Shown: in pieces, positions 10,180-22,938 of the stretch
How the letters are laid out: the number at the start of each line of letters is the position of its first letter
Position numbering within the stretch: position 1 is the stretch's first letter
Assembly: GCF_002775205.1 (NCBI RefSeq)
Contig: NC_036462.1
Span: forward strand, 32,219,084 to 32,283,083
Length of the DNA stretch: 64,000 bases
Source: Xiphophorus maculatus
Taxonomy: Eukaryota; Chordata; Actinopteri; Cyprinodontiformes; Poeciliidae
Direction of reading: 5' to 3'
Program-made: the position numbers and the translations under genes
The notes under the pieces: generated by a model
Database searches by the model: none
Told to the model about the DNA's origin: nothing
The model's input: the letters and a program-made list of their open reading frames with translations, nothing else

Positions 10180-12650
10180 TTAGCTCTGGCTCCGTTCTCT
10201 GGGGTCAACACAACACTGCCTAATACATTAGTCAATAAGTTAGAGAGAAACACCTGTACAGCAGAGGCTACAATCATAAAGAATGAATCCCGTTCAGACG
10301 CACGGCGTGTTTTAAATGTATCTACAGACACATTTATACTGCCGAGCCTCGGAGAGTTGCACCGAGTCGCGTTTATTTATCACCGTGAACACCAATGCTG
10401 CGCTTTGTTCTGACTCGTCCCCACATAAACCATCCTGCCAGCAGGAAATTCTCGCTGGAGCAAATTAACGTCCTTTACTCGGCTGAAAATAGAGCAAATC
10501 GATCGTATTTGTTTCAATGAAGAATGCGAACGGCAAAGTGCTTAGAACGAGCAGAGTGCTTAGAAATCACTTATGTTTCCTAAAAATAACTGTGTGGCTA
10601 AGGGCTGGTTCCTTCAAGAGGGCTGGGGAAGTCTGGTAATGCTAAAAAGACTAAAAACTCTTATTTAATTCATTTCAAACACACTTTTATTTGTCTGAGG
10701 AGGAAACTTAATGCTTTCATAGCCCATATAATCAAAATGTACTCAAAGAGTCATTGTGGATGGTGATGCTGGGGGCAGAGAGGGTCTCTGAGAGCAGCCT
10801 GGTTCGAGTCGTAGCAGGAAGAATTCTCGACGGTTAAACTAAATATTACTGTATTTTAATGTGTATTTTTGACAAAATCATCATACGATAAAAAGTTGCC
10901 ATTGGAATTACGGTAATGTTCACCAAGCAAACTGTGTCTGTCGCAAAAAAAATAAAATAAATAATATGGTTTTAAATGACACATGGAATTTTGCTCTGTA
11001 TTCAACAAGTAATGACAAAATTTGAACAGTCAAATATCTCCAGCAATGACTTTGCAAAGCAAAGATACCTATAGACATTTACATTTAAAATTGTTTTTTG
11101 TTGTAGTTGTCACTTTTCAGCAGCACAAATGCCTGAACAGCGATTGGTCCGCCATTTTGGATGTAGACGTTGCGACACAGAGGCGTACTGTCCCAGTTCT
11201 CAAATACTTGCATGCTTGTTACCTGCACACTCGATCCCTTATTCGCACTTGGACTGAGTCCACACTTCATATAGCAGGGTAGGGTACAGTGTGAGTTTTG
11301 GGACCGGGCCGATATTTCATAGTAACATGTCCTGGATGACGTCAACATTTGTTAGCTAGCTCTGCTAATCCACTTTTGTTTTGGCTGTTTTTTTAAATTA
11401 TTATTATTTCTTAATAATGTTCCTTTTCAAATAAGGTTTGCTCAATAATATCTCAAGCTTTTATATAAAATAGAAAAAAATTTAAACAACTGTTAAATTG
11501 AGATTACCTAAAAATGTAAACTAAATAAAATATTTTAAATCAAATAGACAATTTCTCACCTGCTGAAAAAATATTGCTGCACATTTCCTCCATGTGAGTG
11601 GATTGTTGTGTTTTGGTTGAGTGTGGATACTGAATCCTGCCCTCTGATTGGCTTCTGAGGCATATGTCACAAACAAGGACTTTTACCTCTCCTTTACCGT
11701 TTGTTTTCCTTTTGAGACAGTATGAATACTCGACAATGTATTCAAAGCATCAGCAATAGTTGGAAACAGTTTAAATGCCACCTCTCTGAGGTTATAATCT
11801 TTCTTCATTTTAAACTTTCATGGAACAAAAAGTGTGATTTTGAAAACTTCCTTTGGTTATTATATAAAACCTTCATCCATCATGCAGGGTGTACTTACTT
11901 TTAGTCCTGAGTTTACATTCTTTTCAGTAGGACATATTTTTCGTTTTCAGGAACTATCTCTAGCAATCAATTAATAAAGACAACAAAAACCACGGGAAAG
12001 TTTGAAAGTGTAGCACAGAATGACCCAGTCTGCACCTTCTTATTCAACTAAACATGTTATGGGAAGAACTCAGGATCGTCAGTCTGAAATCAAGTCAAAC
12101 CTCATGATGCTGCCTGAAAAGGACAAAGCAGCTCAACTCATTATGCAAAGAGAGGCCAAAGCAAAACCTGATGCCGTTTCAACTCATTCCTGTCAACCAG
12201 AGCTTAGAGCAGCACATGTGACATGTTTTACTGGGTCATCAGTTTTGAAGGGCGAACAATTATGATCCCGTTAATGAGCACGCTGTTTTTAATGTATTGC
12301 TGTGATTCTGTTTTAAATGTGTGGGAAGTGTCTCTGTTTTTATAAATCACCGCTGTGTTTTCAAGAGTACAGGCAAAACTTTCACAACAGACATTTTCAA
12401 AATTTAAACCATCTATAATGCCAAAGTGTCAAACAGTTAATAACAGGTAGATAATAATGGACAGATTGAAGATCTGCTTATGACTTGCTTATGGAAATTA
12501 TGGATTGTCATAGCACATATTGTCACAGCACATTTAATATGCGAAGAGAAACATCTGATAAGAAAATTGCTTTTTTAGCATTTACTGTTGGGAAATTTAA
12601 AAAACAATTATACTATTGTGTTATTTCAAGGCACATAGTGTTGTTTTATA
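10180..12650. other. Intergenic; no gene seen
   Basis: Non-coding. The plus-strand frame at 12020-12265 (81 codons) has an unusually even composition but matches no family that I know and has no splice or promoter support. Nothing else stands out. Confidence 0.4.
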
Positions 12651-12654
12651 GCAC

Positions 12655-13215
12655 AATCCAGTAACTATGTTAACTTCAGTTGTTATAAAAATGCACTATA
12701 TACAGTATGTGTATATATATATAAAATATGACTTTAAAGAAATTTTATGTTGTATTTCAACACCTTGAAATTGGGCCTCTGTCTCTTTAAGAATCTCCTG
12801 CTATTTCTGAAATTTCGCTTTCAGGAAGTCATCACAACATGGCTCCTCTATTAACCCTTTAACAACGTTTTTACCAGCGTTTCACTGAGAAGTAGCAGCT
12901 GATGTGCAGTTTTACACCACATGTTTGCTAATTGCTGCTGGCTAGTCTGAAGGAGCTGAGTGGGGGTGGCTGCGGGAAGGATGATCTGTCAGGCGGAAGC
13001 TTGGAAACAGCAGATCGGAGGAGGAGTTGTGCCTCGAAGGCAGAGTTAGGTCCAACCAGGGGTTTCACACAGCTGAGCGGTTGCCAGGGGAGATGCAAGG
13101 ATTTCTCAAACATGAATGAAAAAGAATCAAGGCAACACTTTGGGCATATATTGATCATATAGCATGATGTAAAGCTAAAAAATAATTATTTTCCCTAATG
13201 TTGCCCCTTTACATT
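12655..13215 (-). mobile_element. Kolobok/T2-like MITE copy, minus orientation
   Basis: Contains, in order, the right-end word TATGTTAACTTCAGTTGTTA, a TA-rich insert, GGGCCTCTGTCTCTTTAAGA, CAGGAAGTCATCACAACATG, AATTGCTGCTGGCTAGTCTG and a degenerate left terminus TAATGTTGCCCCTTTA (about 13197-13212). It is the most complete minus-orientation copy in the window. Confidence 0.65.
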
Positions 13216-13342
13216 TTAGCCAAGGTCAGGGTGAGGAACAGACTATTAATGGTTAGGGAAAATGTCTGGGTTAGGCATAAATGCTTTTCCTAAAATTAAT
13301 AGAAGTCAATACAAAGTCCTCATTTTGTATAGAACTACAAGG

Positions 13343-13737
13343 ATGTGTGTGTGTGTGTGAGTGTGTGTTTGTGTGTGTGGGCGGGGTGTGCATGTGTGTG
13401 TGTGTCCGGATAATTGCCTGGATTTATGGGTGAACACAACAGTTTACTGTGTCGTTTGGATTTTCAGGGATATGGGTTCACATACGGGTGAACGTGGGAG
13501 ACAAAGAGCCTTGGGAAGATGCACATCAGAACCCACACACACACACACACACACACGCACGCCGACTTGCGAAGTGTGAAAGCATCATGGCTTAGCGTTT
13601 GCTTCTCGCAGCGTTATCTTATGTATTGAATGTGTGGGATGGAGAAGCATTGCATGTAAGGAGACAGATGCTGGAGCTCGCAGTGACATGCAAACAAATG
13701 CCCACATTCTCTCTCTCGCTCACACACACACACACAC

Positions 13738-13773
<36 letters not shown>

Positions 13774-13965
13774 GATTTTCAGAATCTGGCACAACACTGC
13801 AAGCTGATGTGCTCAGCATTAGCGCCTGTCCCACAGATGAACTCCTGCTACTGAGGCTCACAGCGAGCCGAGGGGAGCCTGATCAAATAGTCCAACTCCC
13901 TACTGTTACCCCTCACTCCCCCTCCATCCCCCAATTTAATTCACACACACACACACACTGACATA
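13343..13965. repeat. TG and CA microsatellite cluster
   Basis: Four tracts: TG-rich at 13343-13405, CA at about 13534-13558, CA at about 13721-13770, and CA at about 13943-13958. Frames through them encode Cys-Val or Thr-His runs and are not genes. Confidence 0.9.
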
Positions 13966-13989
13966 AAAACAGAGGAGGAGATGACGGCT

Positions 13990-16490
13990 GAATGCTAATG
14001 TTGGACCTATTTACATTTCAAGCTGCATGACTGTCAGTGCATCTCTGTTTCAGGGAGAGAGTGGGGAATTGTTCGTTCTTGTCTGGTTTTTGGTTTAACT
14101 TCACCCTCTCCAACCTAAACACAAAGCCGGGAAACACACAAATCAAGGGCTGGTACTAAAACCTAAATTAGAGCTTTTTTTTTATCTTTCATTTTGTTAA
14201 CAAATCCCTCGTTTACATCTTCATCGGTTCAGAGAGTCGCTTACGTTTAGATGCGATGCTTGTTTTCTGGGTTTTTTTCTTCATTCATCTGTGCCTAGCT
14301 TCTTTGTCTCACTGGAAGTAGTCAGAGGTTTCAAAGTGATTAAGTGCTTCTTTTCAGAGTTGCAACCGTTTCTATGTTATTGATGGTTGTCCGTCGCCCT
14401 GTGACAAAAGCTAAGCAAGCTGCTGGGAGGATCTGCAGAAAGAAGGCGAACCGGAAAGCAAACAGTGATGGATCTGAGATTGCTCAATGGGAACACGTCT
14501 GAAATTCCAGCAGCGTTGCCTCAGTCGACAGCAGGATTCCAGACTGAACATCTTATTGACTAAGATGAACAAAAATCACTTTTTTTTGTTTTCTTTTTAC
14601 AGTGTTGACTTATTTAAATTGCACATATTTGCAGAAATATTCTCACCCCACTTAAACTCCCCCCGCTCCCATTTTCTCAAGTCCCCGCTGCAAACTTCAG
14701 TTCAATGTGGGGCTGCAACCATTGATTATTTTAGTAATCGATTATTCTATTGATTATTCTGACAATCGGATGAAAAAACAGCAACCTCGTGCATATTTTT
14801 CAGTAGACCACATAAGCGTATTTTGGTCCTTATTAAAAATACATGAATAAAAATTGACAAATAATTCTATTCTTTTTTTAAAATAAGAAAAGAAACATTT
14901 ATTGCCTCAAATACAATAAGAGCAATCCTTCAGTGAACTCTTGATCATGGACATACCTGCTTATGTAGAAATTGAGTAGAATAGAATATACTTTATTGAT
15001 GCCCAAGGGGAAGTTTAAATGAAATTAATTAAACCTTTTAATTAAACGTTTCTCCCAGTGACATTTTTAATGGTCTCAGTGTACCAGGTTGCATTGCTAA
15101 ATAGGACTGTCACAACATGAAAATGACAGTAAATGATGTATTACTTGATGACAACCTGTCCAGTGTGTGCTCTACTTTACACATCTTCCCTGTAGGCGGC
15201 TGAACACTTACCACACACTCGTTCCCCCCCCAACTCACCTGCTGCCTCCAACATCCTACTGGATTCATTAAGTGGAGAAATGAATTATTTTAAGCGCTTT
15301 GTGTGCAAGCAGTTAAAATACATGTCTGCCTTCTATATGTCCTTCACAAAAAAATAAGAGCAAAAATAACTACAAAGATGCAAACGAAGTAAGAAGTGAA
15401 CCGTGTCAACACCAGATTTAGGCAGAAAGATACGCCTGCCTTTAGGTCAGCCCTCCAAAAACTCATGTAGCTTCCCGCTTATCAGCATGCCCCGTGGGGA
15501 TAGATAAATGTAGCGAGAGAAAATAACTTTCTGGGTTTTTTCTGATGAATACAGGTCTGCGGGTAAGAAGAGAGCAGAGATACATGCACATACTTGAGGT
15601 GAAATGTCCACTTTCAGCTGATTAACTTGATTTAAGCCAATCACACAATAGAGTTTACTTCTCCTTATTAAGTTGCTATTGTGTTCGTAAATATAAAAAT
15701 TTGATAATTATGGCCTGTTACATTTAACATAAATGCTGCCTCATCCCGTCTGATTTCAGTGAGCCAGGAGTTCCCAGGGATTTGTTGGACCAGTGTCCTC
15801 CACAGCAGCGCTGCTGGACGGATCCTTCAGTCTTTTTCTGGTCAGGAACGTCTCCATTTCCATTAGCATGCTATGCTAGCTTGAGTAGCAAAGCAACCTG
15901 ATAAATTTTACCCATTGGGAAGATGGTCATGGTATGATCATTTTTACTAAATTATATCGACTTATTTTATAGTAATGATTGCAAAACATATTAGATTTTA
16001 TGACAGAAAAAAGTTATATGCTGTTTTTGTTTTTGGATTTTTCTCTCTCTTCTGTCCCGTTTTTTTAGGCTACTCTAGCACCCCCTGGTGGCTCCGGAGC
16101 TCAATGTGAAAAGCACTGGTTTACATGTAAATATCATGTTGCTCTGTGATGGAATGCCCAATGACCAGTGGAGACTATGGGTGGATATGAATATTCTAAT
16201 CATGAGGTTTAATGATGTGACTGAATTGTTCCCTTTTGTGGGAATAATTTAGTACCACCACAAAACTAGACTAAGATTTGGATAAGTGCATTTTAGAAGT
16301 TGGAAAAGAAACAATTTTTGTATCCTCAAATAAAATCCATCGGATTATCCCCACTGCTCTTTTTATTTGACATGATAGAGGTCATTTGAATTGGATGGTT
16401 TTCTGGTGTTGATCTTTTTTTTTTTTTACATCATGACATCGTTTGAGCTTTCCTGAATAGCTTAAATGCATAGTAATCTTAGTGTAGGTT
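13990..16490. other. Intergenic with repeat fragments
   Basis: About 14712-14770 (GGGCTGCAACCATTGATTAT, then AATCGATTATTCTATTGATT) looks like one end of a common fish hAT-type repeat. About 14985-15015 (AGAATAGAATATACTTTATT) is a short fragment of another common repeat. No gene is supported. Confidence 0.4.
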
Positions 16491-16492
16491 AG

Positions 16493-16905
16493 GGCTGTCC
16501 CAATCCAATACTGATATCGCTCCGATTTCATTCAAAAAACGAGTGTCAGATTAAATTGGTCAGGATCTACAATCTCTGATAGGAGCACTCCACTCCAGAG
16601 TTTTAATCCAGGATTTAATCCGCGTCGGCATTTCTACCCAGCAGTGCCTGTGTCTCATACACAAAACCAATGGTTAATAATAATTGGGTCAGTTCTTCTC
16701 ATACCTGTTGTTGTTGACTATTGTTCTCTGAGTAATGTCACTTGATCAAGCCTTTTCTAACGTTCCACACTACAAAACAAGTAATCAAAGTATGTATGAT
16801 TCATGGTGATATTGTATAGGGTCAATATTAATATCGGCCAATATTCAAAGCTGCGAAATTGGTATTGTATTGGTAGTGAAAAAGTTGGACAAACCCATAG
16901 AGAAT
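16493..16905. mobile_element. Probable MITE with degenerate inverted ends
   Basis: The left end (AGGGCTGTCCCAATCCAATACTGATATC) and the right end (reading inward: GGGTTTGTCCAACTTTTTCA, then AATACAATACC) are loosely inverted, and both ends contain GATATC/ATATCGG-type words. This pattern is common in fish. No clean target duplication was seen. Confidence 0.4.
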
Positions 16906-17814
16906 GCACACTTCTGGTTTTGAAGAAATAAATTATATATCTGGCATTTAGAAAATTAGAAATGAGAACAAATGTTGGTAATCACGATTGACAAAAAAAA
17001 AAAAGGAAAGGTTTAGTCTGATTTAATCTCGGACAGTCAGGAAAGAAAAGGTTGTCTGTGTTCAACTCTTTCTGCCACGATCAACCCATCATTTCTACTC
17101 CCCAACCTTTAGGATTTGTTATTGTAATATTATCAAAGTGATTATTTAAAAGACTGAGAAATAGACTTAAAACAGGCAAGTAGACAATCTGTGTTTTGGT
17201 TGATATTTTAAATCCTTTGCCACGCTTTTGCTTAGCTTGTGTGCATCGAGCAAAATCTCCCCTCCACCCCCAACACACACATGCTTTTCATAGATCACAG
17301 GGTTAAGAACTTCGTTAAGCAGCACCGCCTCCCCTCCATCTCTCCCTCCCGTGCTCTCTGTATTTCTTCCTCTGCTTATCCACAGGGTCGCCTGCGGCTT
17401 TCTCATCCCAGAACAGAGTAGAGAAAATTAGGAAATCGGCTCCAAAGTCTGCAGGAGGACGAGATGTAAGAACAATCGGTGTGCCGGGAGGCACGATAAG
17501 CCTTTGAATACGAGCTTCATTTGCGGAAGTTCCAAACCGGCGTTGCGTTTTCTGTTTCTCTGTTTGAGCATCAGTGGGTTTATTTGCAGTCTGCCAGACA
17601 ATGAGGTCACCAGCCGAGGGTGTCACAGCCAGGGCAAGAGACGTTTTAGTCAGACGTTCACACACAGGGAGAGAGGAACTGAGCTAAACACTCGGCCAGC
17701 AGGCATCCGACACCATCCAATATGGATTCCAGCAAGCCCCAATTCTGAGCCTGCACTGCCCTCTTGGGGTCCCTATTCGAACTGCACATTGCCTGATTTC
17801 ATTAAATGGATTTT

Positions 17815-17846
17815 ACATTAAGTGTGTTTTAAAGCACACTTAATGT
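17815..17846. repeat. Perfect 12-bp inverted repeat hairpin
   Basis: ACATTAAGTGTG (17815-17826) and its exact complement CACACTTAATGT (17835-17846) are separated by TTTTAAAG. No U-tract follows and no gene is adjacent, so it is not called a terminator. Confidence 0.6.
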
Positions 17847-18554
17847 GTTACTCCTCTCAGTGATGGAGAATAACTCATGTCAACTCCGCCATCCAGATGT
17901 CTGGACGTCCAAATGGAAGATCTGTTGAATCTTGGCGCGCTGTGTGGAGTCTCGCTCATCTTCATCTTTCTATCTTTATTTATCTAACAGGGACCGTAGA
18001 GATGAATGCTGTTCTTCGTGGGTTGGCAGCAGAAAATCAAAGAATAAATGAAACCCCTGCTGTAAGGCATGATAGACACATTGATGAGTTTCCCCCAATT
18101 CAGTCTGTAAGTTATGAAGTTCCTTCACGAGAGGACTAATTATTGAGCTCAACTGGTGGAGAAATCTGTAAGCCGTAAGACTATTTTCTGTGTGGGATCC
18201 TCCATTATTTCTCTGTATCAGTTCCTCCCAACATCAGAAAATGTTCTTTGTACAAATGAATAAAAAAAAAAAAACAAAGACTGAAGAAGTATTTTTTTAA
18301 AGAAAGCAATTATTGTTTACTACCTGTTCTGCAGCCCCTCATCTTCACAGAAAAATTCCTCCACTTTTATCGCATTGAACCTAAAAACAGCAACAGCATG
18401 TTCTGCCTCATTTTACCAGGAGCAACAGCCTGCGATGGAGGGAATCGGACCCGGGTCACCTCCATACCACCATCACTGCAAAGGTAAATTTTTAGCAGAA
18501 AATGTCCTGTATACAAATGTATTCGAAGCTAAACAGTGTGAAGAAGAAGCATTT

Positions 18555-19472
18555 TTAAAGGGACAATATCATGTAAAGTCTACTTTTTTGGGCTTTATGT
18601 CATATCATAATGCAATTCCCTCATCAAAAGCATACCTTTGAGTGTTGCCTTGATTATTTCATGCAAGTCTGAGAAATCCTTTATTCTCCATTTATTCAAC
18701 CATTCAGTCGTGCAAAATGCCTGGTTGAACTCTAGCACCGCCTCCTTGGAGCTGTAGTGCCACACTTTGAGGACAACTACTTCTCAGTGCAATGCTGGTA
18801 GAAACATCGTTAAAGGGTTAACAGAGGAGCCATGTTGTGATGACTTCCTACAGGCGGAGTCTCAGAAACAGCAGGAGTTTCTTAAAGAGGCAGGGGTCCA
18901 ATATCAATTCAATCTGGAGAGACTCAGACGGAAAAAACAGCGATTAAAAAGGTTTATTGACATGCATGAATTTAAAGTTCTTTGGTGCTCGGGCCCCAGC
19001 TGAGGACATCGAGCTGTGAATTGCAATAAGCTCAGATGAGCATTCCCGATGTAGGTTAGGAATGTCATCCCCCGGGACCTGACACTGGTCGTGGAGGTCG
19101 GTGAAGGATGCGAGCCTGAAGAGTGGAGGTGGAGAAGGGGTGGAGGAAGGTTGAGCGCAGCTGGAAAGCGGAAGATGCCATGGATGGAGGTCCTTATCAA
19201 CTGGGCCTTGGTCGGTGATTGGACGTGACGTGGCTTGGTCCAGCATTGATAGGTCAGGGGCGATGAGCGGGACACGCCGATTGGATGATGCAGGTGGGGC
19301 TAAAGAGTCTTCCAGTTTGAATTTGCGCCTAGTCTTCATTTCATTGTATCAGGAGCACAATTTCCTTTGAGACATATTTGATATGTGTAGCATTTTTATA
19401 ACAACTGAAGGTAGCATAGTTACTTGATAATGCTATCAAGTGCCTGGAAAACACATAATACTGCTCCTTTAA
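18555..19472 (+). mobile_element. Kolobok/T2-like MITE, both ends present, with internal insertion
   Basis: The left end is TTAA followed by AGGGACAATATCATGT (from 18555) and the right end is ACATAATACTGCTCCT followed by TTAA (to 19472). The 16-bp termini are inverted with two or three mismatches. TTAA flanks with AGGG termini are the known signature of Kolobok/T2 elements. The family core (GGAGCCATGTTGTGATGACT, CTTAAAGAGGCAGGGGTCCA) lies at 18820-18900. About 18915-19345 is GC-richer, shared with no other copy here, and is probably a later insertion. Confidence 0.7.
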
Positions 19473-20488
19473 GAAAGGTTTTATAAAATGGCTAATGTGG
19501 TTTGCATCCTTGTCTGTAGCTGAACCCCATGACTATTTTCCTTTTACAGTGAAATCAGCTAAATTAAAGCAATACTAGGCTACCAACTGTTTTTTGACCA
19601 ACTTTACAGGATTAACACGTGTTCAAGTCATTCTGACGAGTATTAAGCCCATTCAAAAAAAAAGGTGTAAAATAAAAAAATTACCAAAGATCAATTTCAA
19701 GGAAATTAGTTTTTTTTTGTTTGTAGGTTTTTTTCAATGTACATTAAAAATGTAAATTCCATTTTTATGTCCAAATGAGTAAATGAGTTGGTTGTCGTCA
19801 TTGATCCTTAATTTCTGAGAAATAAAAAAACATCATTGCACAAATATTGATTGAAATGATTAGTATAGGAGTTAATAATCAGATACAAAAATGTTTTGGA
19901 GGAATTTTTTGGTTTCTGACACTACTGCATGATTAAACACTCCCCGGGTCAAATTGACCCACGAACATTTTTGCTGTACCTCAGAAACGAACATAACAGG
20001 AGGGTTAAAAGTGGAAAAGGTCTGAAAATGATTGATCTTTGTCTCTATTTTTATATCTGAAACCAGTGGTATTTTAATACGGTTCTGTTGACTCTTTTAT
20101 ACATGGTATAAATCCATGCGACTGGTTGTTTGTGTCTGTTTGCTCTTTGATGAACTGGTGACCTGTTTAGCCTGCAGTCCACTTCCTGCCTACCGACAGC
20201 CGATAACAGCTGCACCATCACCCAAAAACAGTCAGGAGGTGTTGAAAACGAATGATGTGATAAATGTAAAGGAAAAAGTAAAGAGAAAAAAAGCTCTTTT
20301 TTATCTTAAAGACATAGTCACACAAGTTTAATGATGGAAATAAGTCTGCAGTAGAGAGTGGATGAAGAGGTTAAGGAAATGTTTGGTCCTGACTGACTCA
20401 CCCAGCAAAGACAGCTGTCAGCTGAACCGACTGCAAAACTCCTTCAACAAGGTGGATCAATACAGAGTGGCTGTTTCCAGTCAGTAAA
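19473..20488. other. Intergenic; no gene seen
   Basis: AT-rich, non-coding, with A/T homopolymers. The frame at 20116-20331 has no family resemblance. Confidence 0.4.
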
Positions 20489-21628
20489 GTGATTAGCAGT
20501 GTTGTATAAAGTACTAAAATCTCAGAGTCAAGTAAAAGTACAAGTACCTCTCCAAAATATGACTTTGGTAAAAGTCCAAGTCACTGACTGAAATGTTACT
20601 TGAGTTAAAGTCTTAAAGTATCTGAAACTTCTTGTACTTAAGTATGGAAATTACTGTAAAAATGGATGTACTCAAGTAATGTAATGAAAAGTACAAGTAA
20701 AAAGTAAAACAAAGCAAATGCAGTTTGAATGACTTTTTTTATATTTTGGTAAACTTGTCAAATACACTGAAAATAATGTACCCAACCAAGTGCAGGCAAA
20801 ATTAAACCTGCTAATAGATATACCTGCAGGCATCATTTAGTTAAGAAAATTAGGTGCTTTACCTATAGCACAAGGTTAACTTAACCTGCTTTACAACTGA
20901 TTATTATTCGTTAAATTTAGTCTAAATTGCTATCGCTATGGCTTCTGTCCCCCCTTGAACAGAGGAGTCTAGGTAGCCTGCTACAGTCAACATTAGGCCT
21001 AAGCTAAATACACCACGGGAGGAACTGAAACAATGCCAAACAAAGTTCATTTATACAGGTAACGTTATGCTCAAGATTTCACAATAGTGTCTAGTGACCA
21101 AGCGATAGTTACTGAAACAGGAGGATTATAACCATTTCATAAGAAGTTACCTCGATGTGTTTCTTCAAGTTGGACGGGGAGTTTTTGTAAGATAGAATTT
21201 CCACATGTTTGGGCAGGAATAACATACACTTCATGCGGTACGACGAATCTTTAACACCCACGAAAGAGTATATTGTAGTGATGTTACGTGATGTGCCGAG
21301 GCTTCGAGGCGTGTGTCGAGTAATGGAGGGGGCGTTTCCGTAAAGCGCGTATCGAAGCTTGCTTCATTTAGGGGAGGAGCCGAAAACGATGACGTCCGAA
21401 GCCTCGCTGCCCGGCTGTACCACGTGACTGCTTCGGGAAGTGGCTCAGATCTTGGCGCGGGGTTTGACAGCTTTAGAAACCCCACAGGCTCCATTCAAAA
21501 TGTGGGTTGTTGTAGGCGAGTTACGGTCAGTTGAGAGAGTGGATAGAGTTTTGATAGTTTGGATAGCAGCGTTTGGATAGTGGTTATTTAGTTTGAGACA
21601 GTTAGTTTGGTGTTTGGAGAGTTTAGGA

Positions 21629-21629
21629 G

Positions 21630-21699
<70 letters not shown>
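21629..21699. repeat. GATA microsatellite
   Basis: About 17-18 tandem GATA units, inside the nested hAT element just upstream of its transposase start codon. Confidence 0.95.
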
Positions 21700-21734
21700 G
21701 AGATTTAGGAGTGCGAGGACAGGATAGGAGTAGG

Positions 21735-21946
21735 ATGGAGCCGGCGAGAAAGAGGAGGATTTCCCCTATGTGGGAACATTTTGATTTGATAAGCTCTAAC
21801 AAGGTAAGGTGAACTGAACATTTGCAGATGCATTATGTTTGCTTATGAGGAACTGTATTTTTCACTGTTTCTTATGTTCTGTAAAGGTGAGGTGTTTATT
21901 GTGCTCCAAGGAGTTGGGGTACAATAATAACACCTCATCCATGTAG
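21735..21946 (+). pseudogene. hAT transposase N-terminus (BED zinc finger), truncated
   Basis: Two exons are visible: 21735-21803 (starts MEPARKRRISPMWEHFDLIS, donor AAG/GTAAGG) and 21887-21946 (acceptor TAAAG, then VRCLLCSKELGYNNNTSSM and a stop at 21944). Together they match the first half of a BED zinc finger: an aromatic W-x2-HF segment, then C-x2-C, then the Thr-Ser stretch that normally precedes the two zinc-binding His residues. The stop comes before those histidines, and no catalytic or dimerisation domain follows. In hAT elements this domain binds DNA in the subterminal repeats; this copy cannot be functional. Confidence 0.75.
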
Positions 21947-22938
21947 TGTCAAAAAAGAGAAATCGTTTGAAACCAAAAATTGTGGAGAAATTGTTGTTTC
22001 TTAATAAAAATGCATGAAATCATCCAAGTTACACAAGCATTAGCCTATTCACGACCCCCTCCCTAGTTCCACAAGCACTTTCACTGTCCTCTGCCTGATT
22101 AAGCCCAGGCCATTTTTCTAGAGTCACAGAAAAACATTATTACACAACAAGCCATATCACATGACACTACTATTTTGGGAATAATTACACACAGAGAATA
22201 CATTCAAACAATATTTTATTATACACATATGTGTATACATAATTTATGTAGACAAATGATTTCGTCCTACACCTTTTGTGAAGTTATTCTCAAGAGCCAT
22301 AATAGACAAAAATTCAATGCATCACACGTGTTAAGATACAGCTGGCTGTGATTATACACCTGGCCAGTAGGTGGTTTCGTGTGCACATGAAGCTTCAAGA
22401 AATGAACCCTTTGTCGAACCAGTTGGCTCAAGTGGTTCAATGCCTCATGAGGCTTCATCTCACCATCACTAGTATATTGTGTTTAAATAAGGCCATGGGC
22501 TCTCATCACCAGCTGGTGGTTCCCCTGGAGCCGTGTCTGACGTAGTTGCAGTCGTTGTGGTCTCCGTCTCCTCCTCCATGTGGCTGCTGCTGATTGCGAG
22601 ACTTGCTTTGTGTTTAATGGGAGAAGGGAAAGAGGTGTATCCTATTGGTGGTGATGAACCAGCCCAGGCAAGTAGGCTACCGACTTTGTTGCAGTCAATC
22701 AGCAGGTGGGGTCAAAACACTTGCGTTTCTCTCTCGCGCTTTTTTGTAACGAGTAACTAAACCACACATTGAAAATGTATCGGAGTAAAAGTACGCAATT
22801 AAGTTCGGAAATATAATGAAGTAAAAGTGAAAGTTATCAAAAATTTTCATACTCGAGGAAAGTATGAAGTACTCCAAATATACTTAAGTAAAGTAGTGAA
22901 GTGTTTTTACTTCGTTACTTTACAACACTGGTGATTAG

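Larger units (their letters stand above)
21268..22479 (+). mobile_element. Second hAT-type element nested in the first, perfect 8-bp TSD
   Basis: The element runs from 21276 (TAGTGATGTTACGTGATG) to 22471 (CACCATCACTA), flanked on both sides by GTATATTG (21268-21275 and 22472-22479). Subterminal words GAGGCTTCGAG, GAAGCTTGCTTC and GAGGCTTCATC recur near both ends. It carries a GATA microsatellite and the first exons of a BED-finger transposase but is only 1.2 kb long, so the rest of the transposase is gone: an internally deleted derivative of an autonomous hAT. Confidence 0.88.
20489..22938. mobile_element. hAT-type DNA transposon, non-autonomous, with perfect 8-bp TSD
   Basis: The element runs from 20497 (CAGTGTTGTATAAAGTAC) to 22930 (ACTTTACAACACTG). 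The termini are inverted (CAGTGTTGTAAAGTA-type) and the flanks are the identical 8-mer GTGATTAG at 20489-20496 and 22931-22938. An 8-bp duplication plus CAGTG ends is the hAT signature. Subterminal regions are full of AAGTACTT-like words (about 20500-20710 and 22775-22915). No own transposase frame is visible. A second hAT element is nested inside. Confidence 0.9.

Noticed and set aside
12020-12265. 81-codon open frame with even composition
   Set aside because: No family resemblance, splice sites, promoter or conservation evidence; an open frame of this length is expected by chance.
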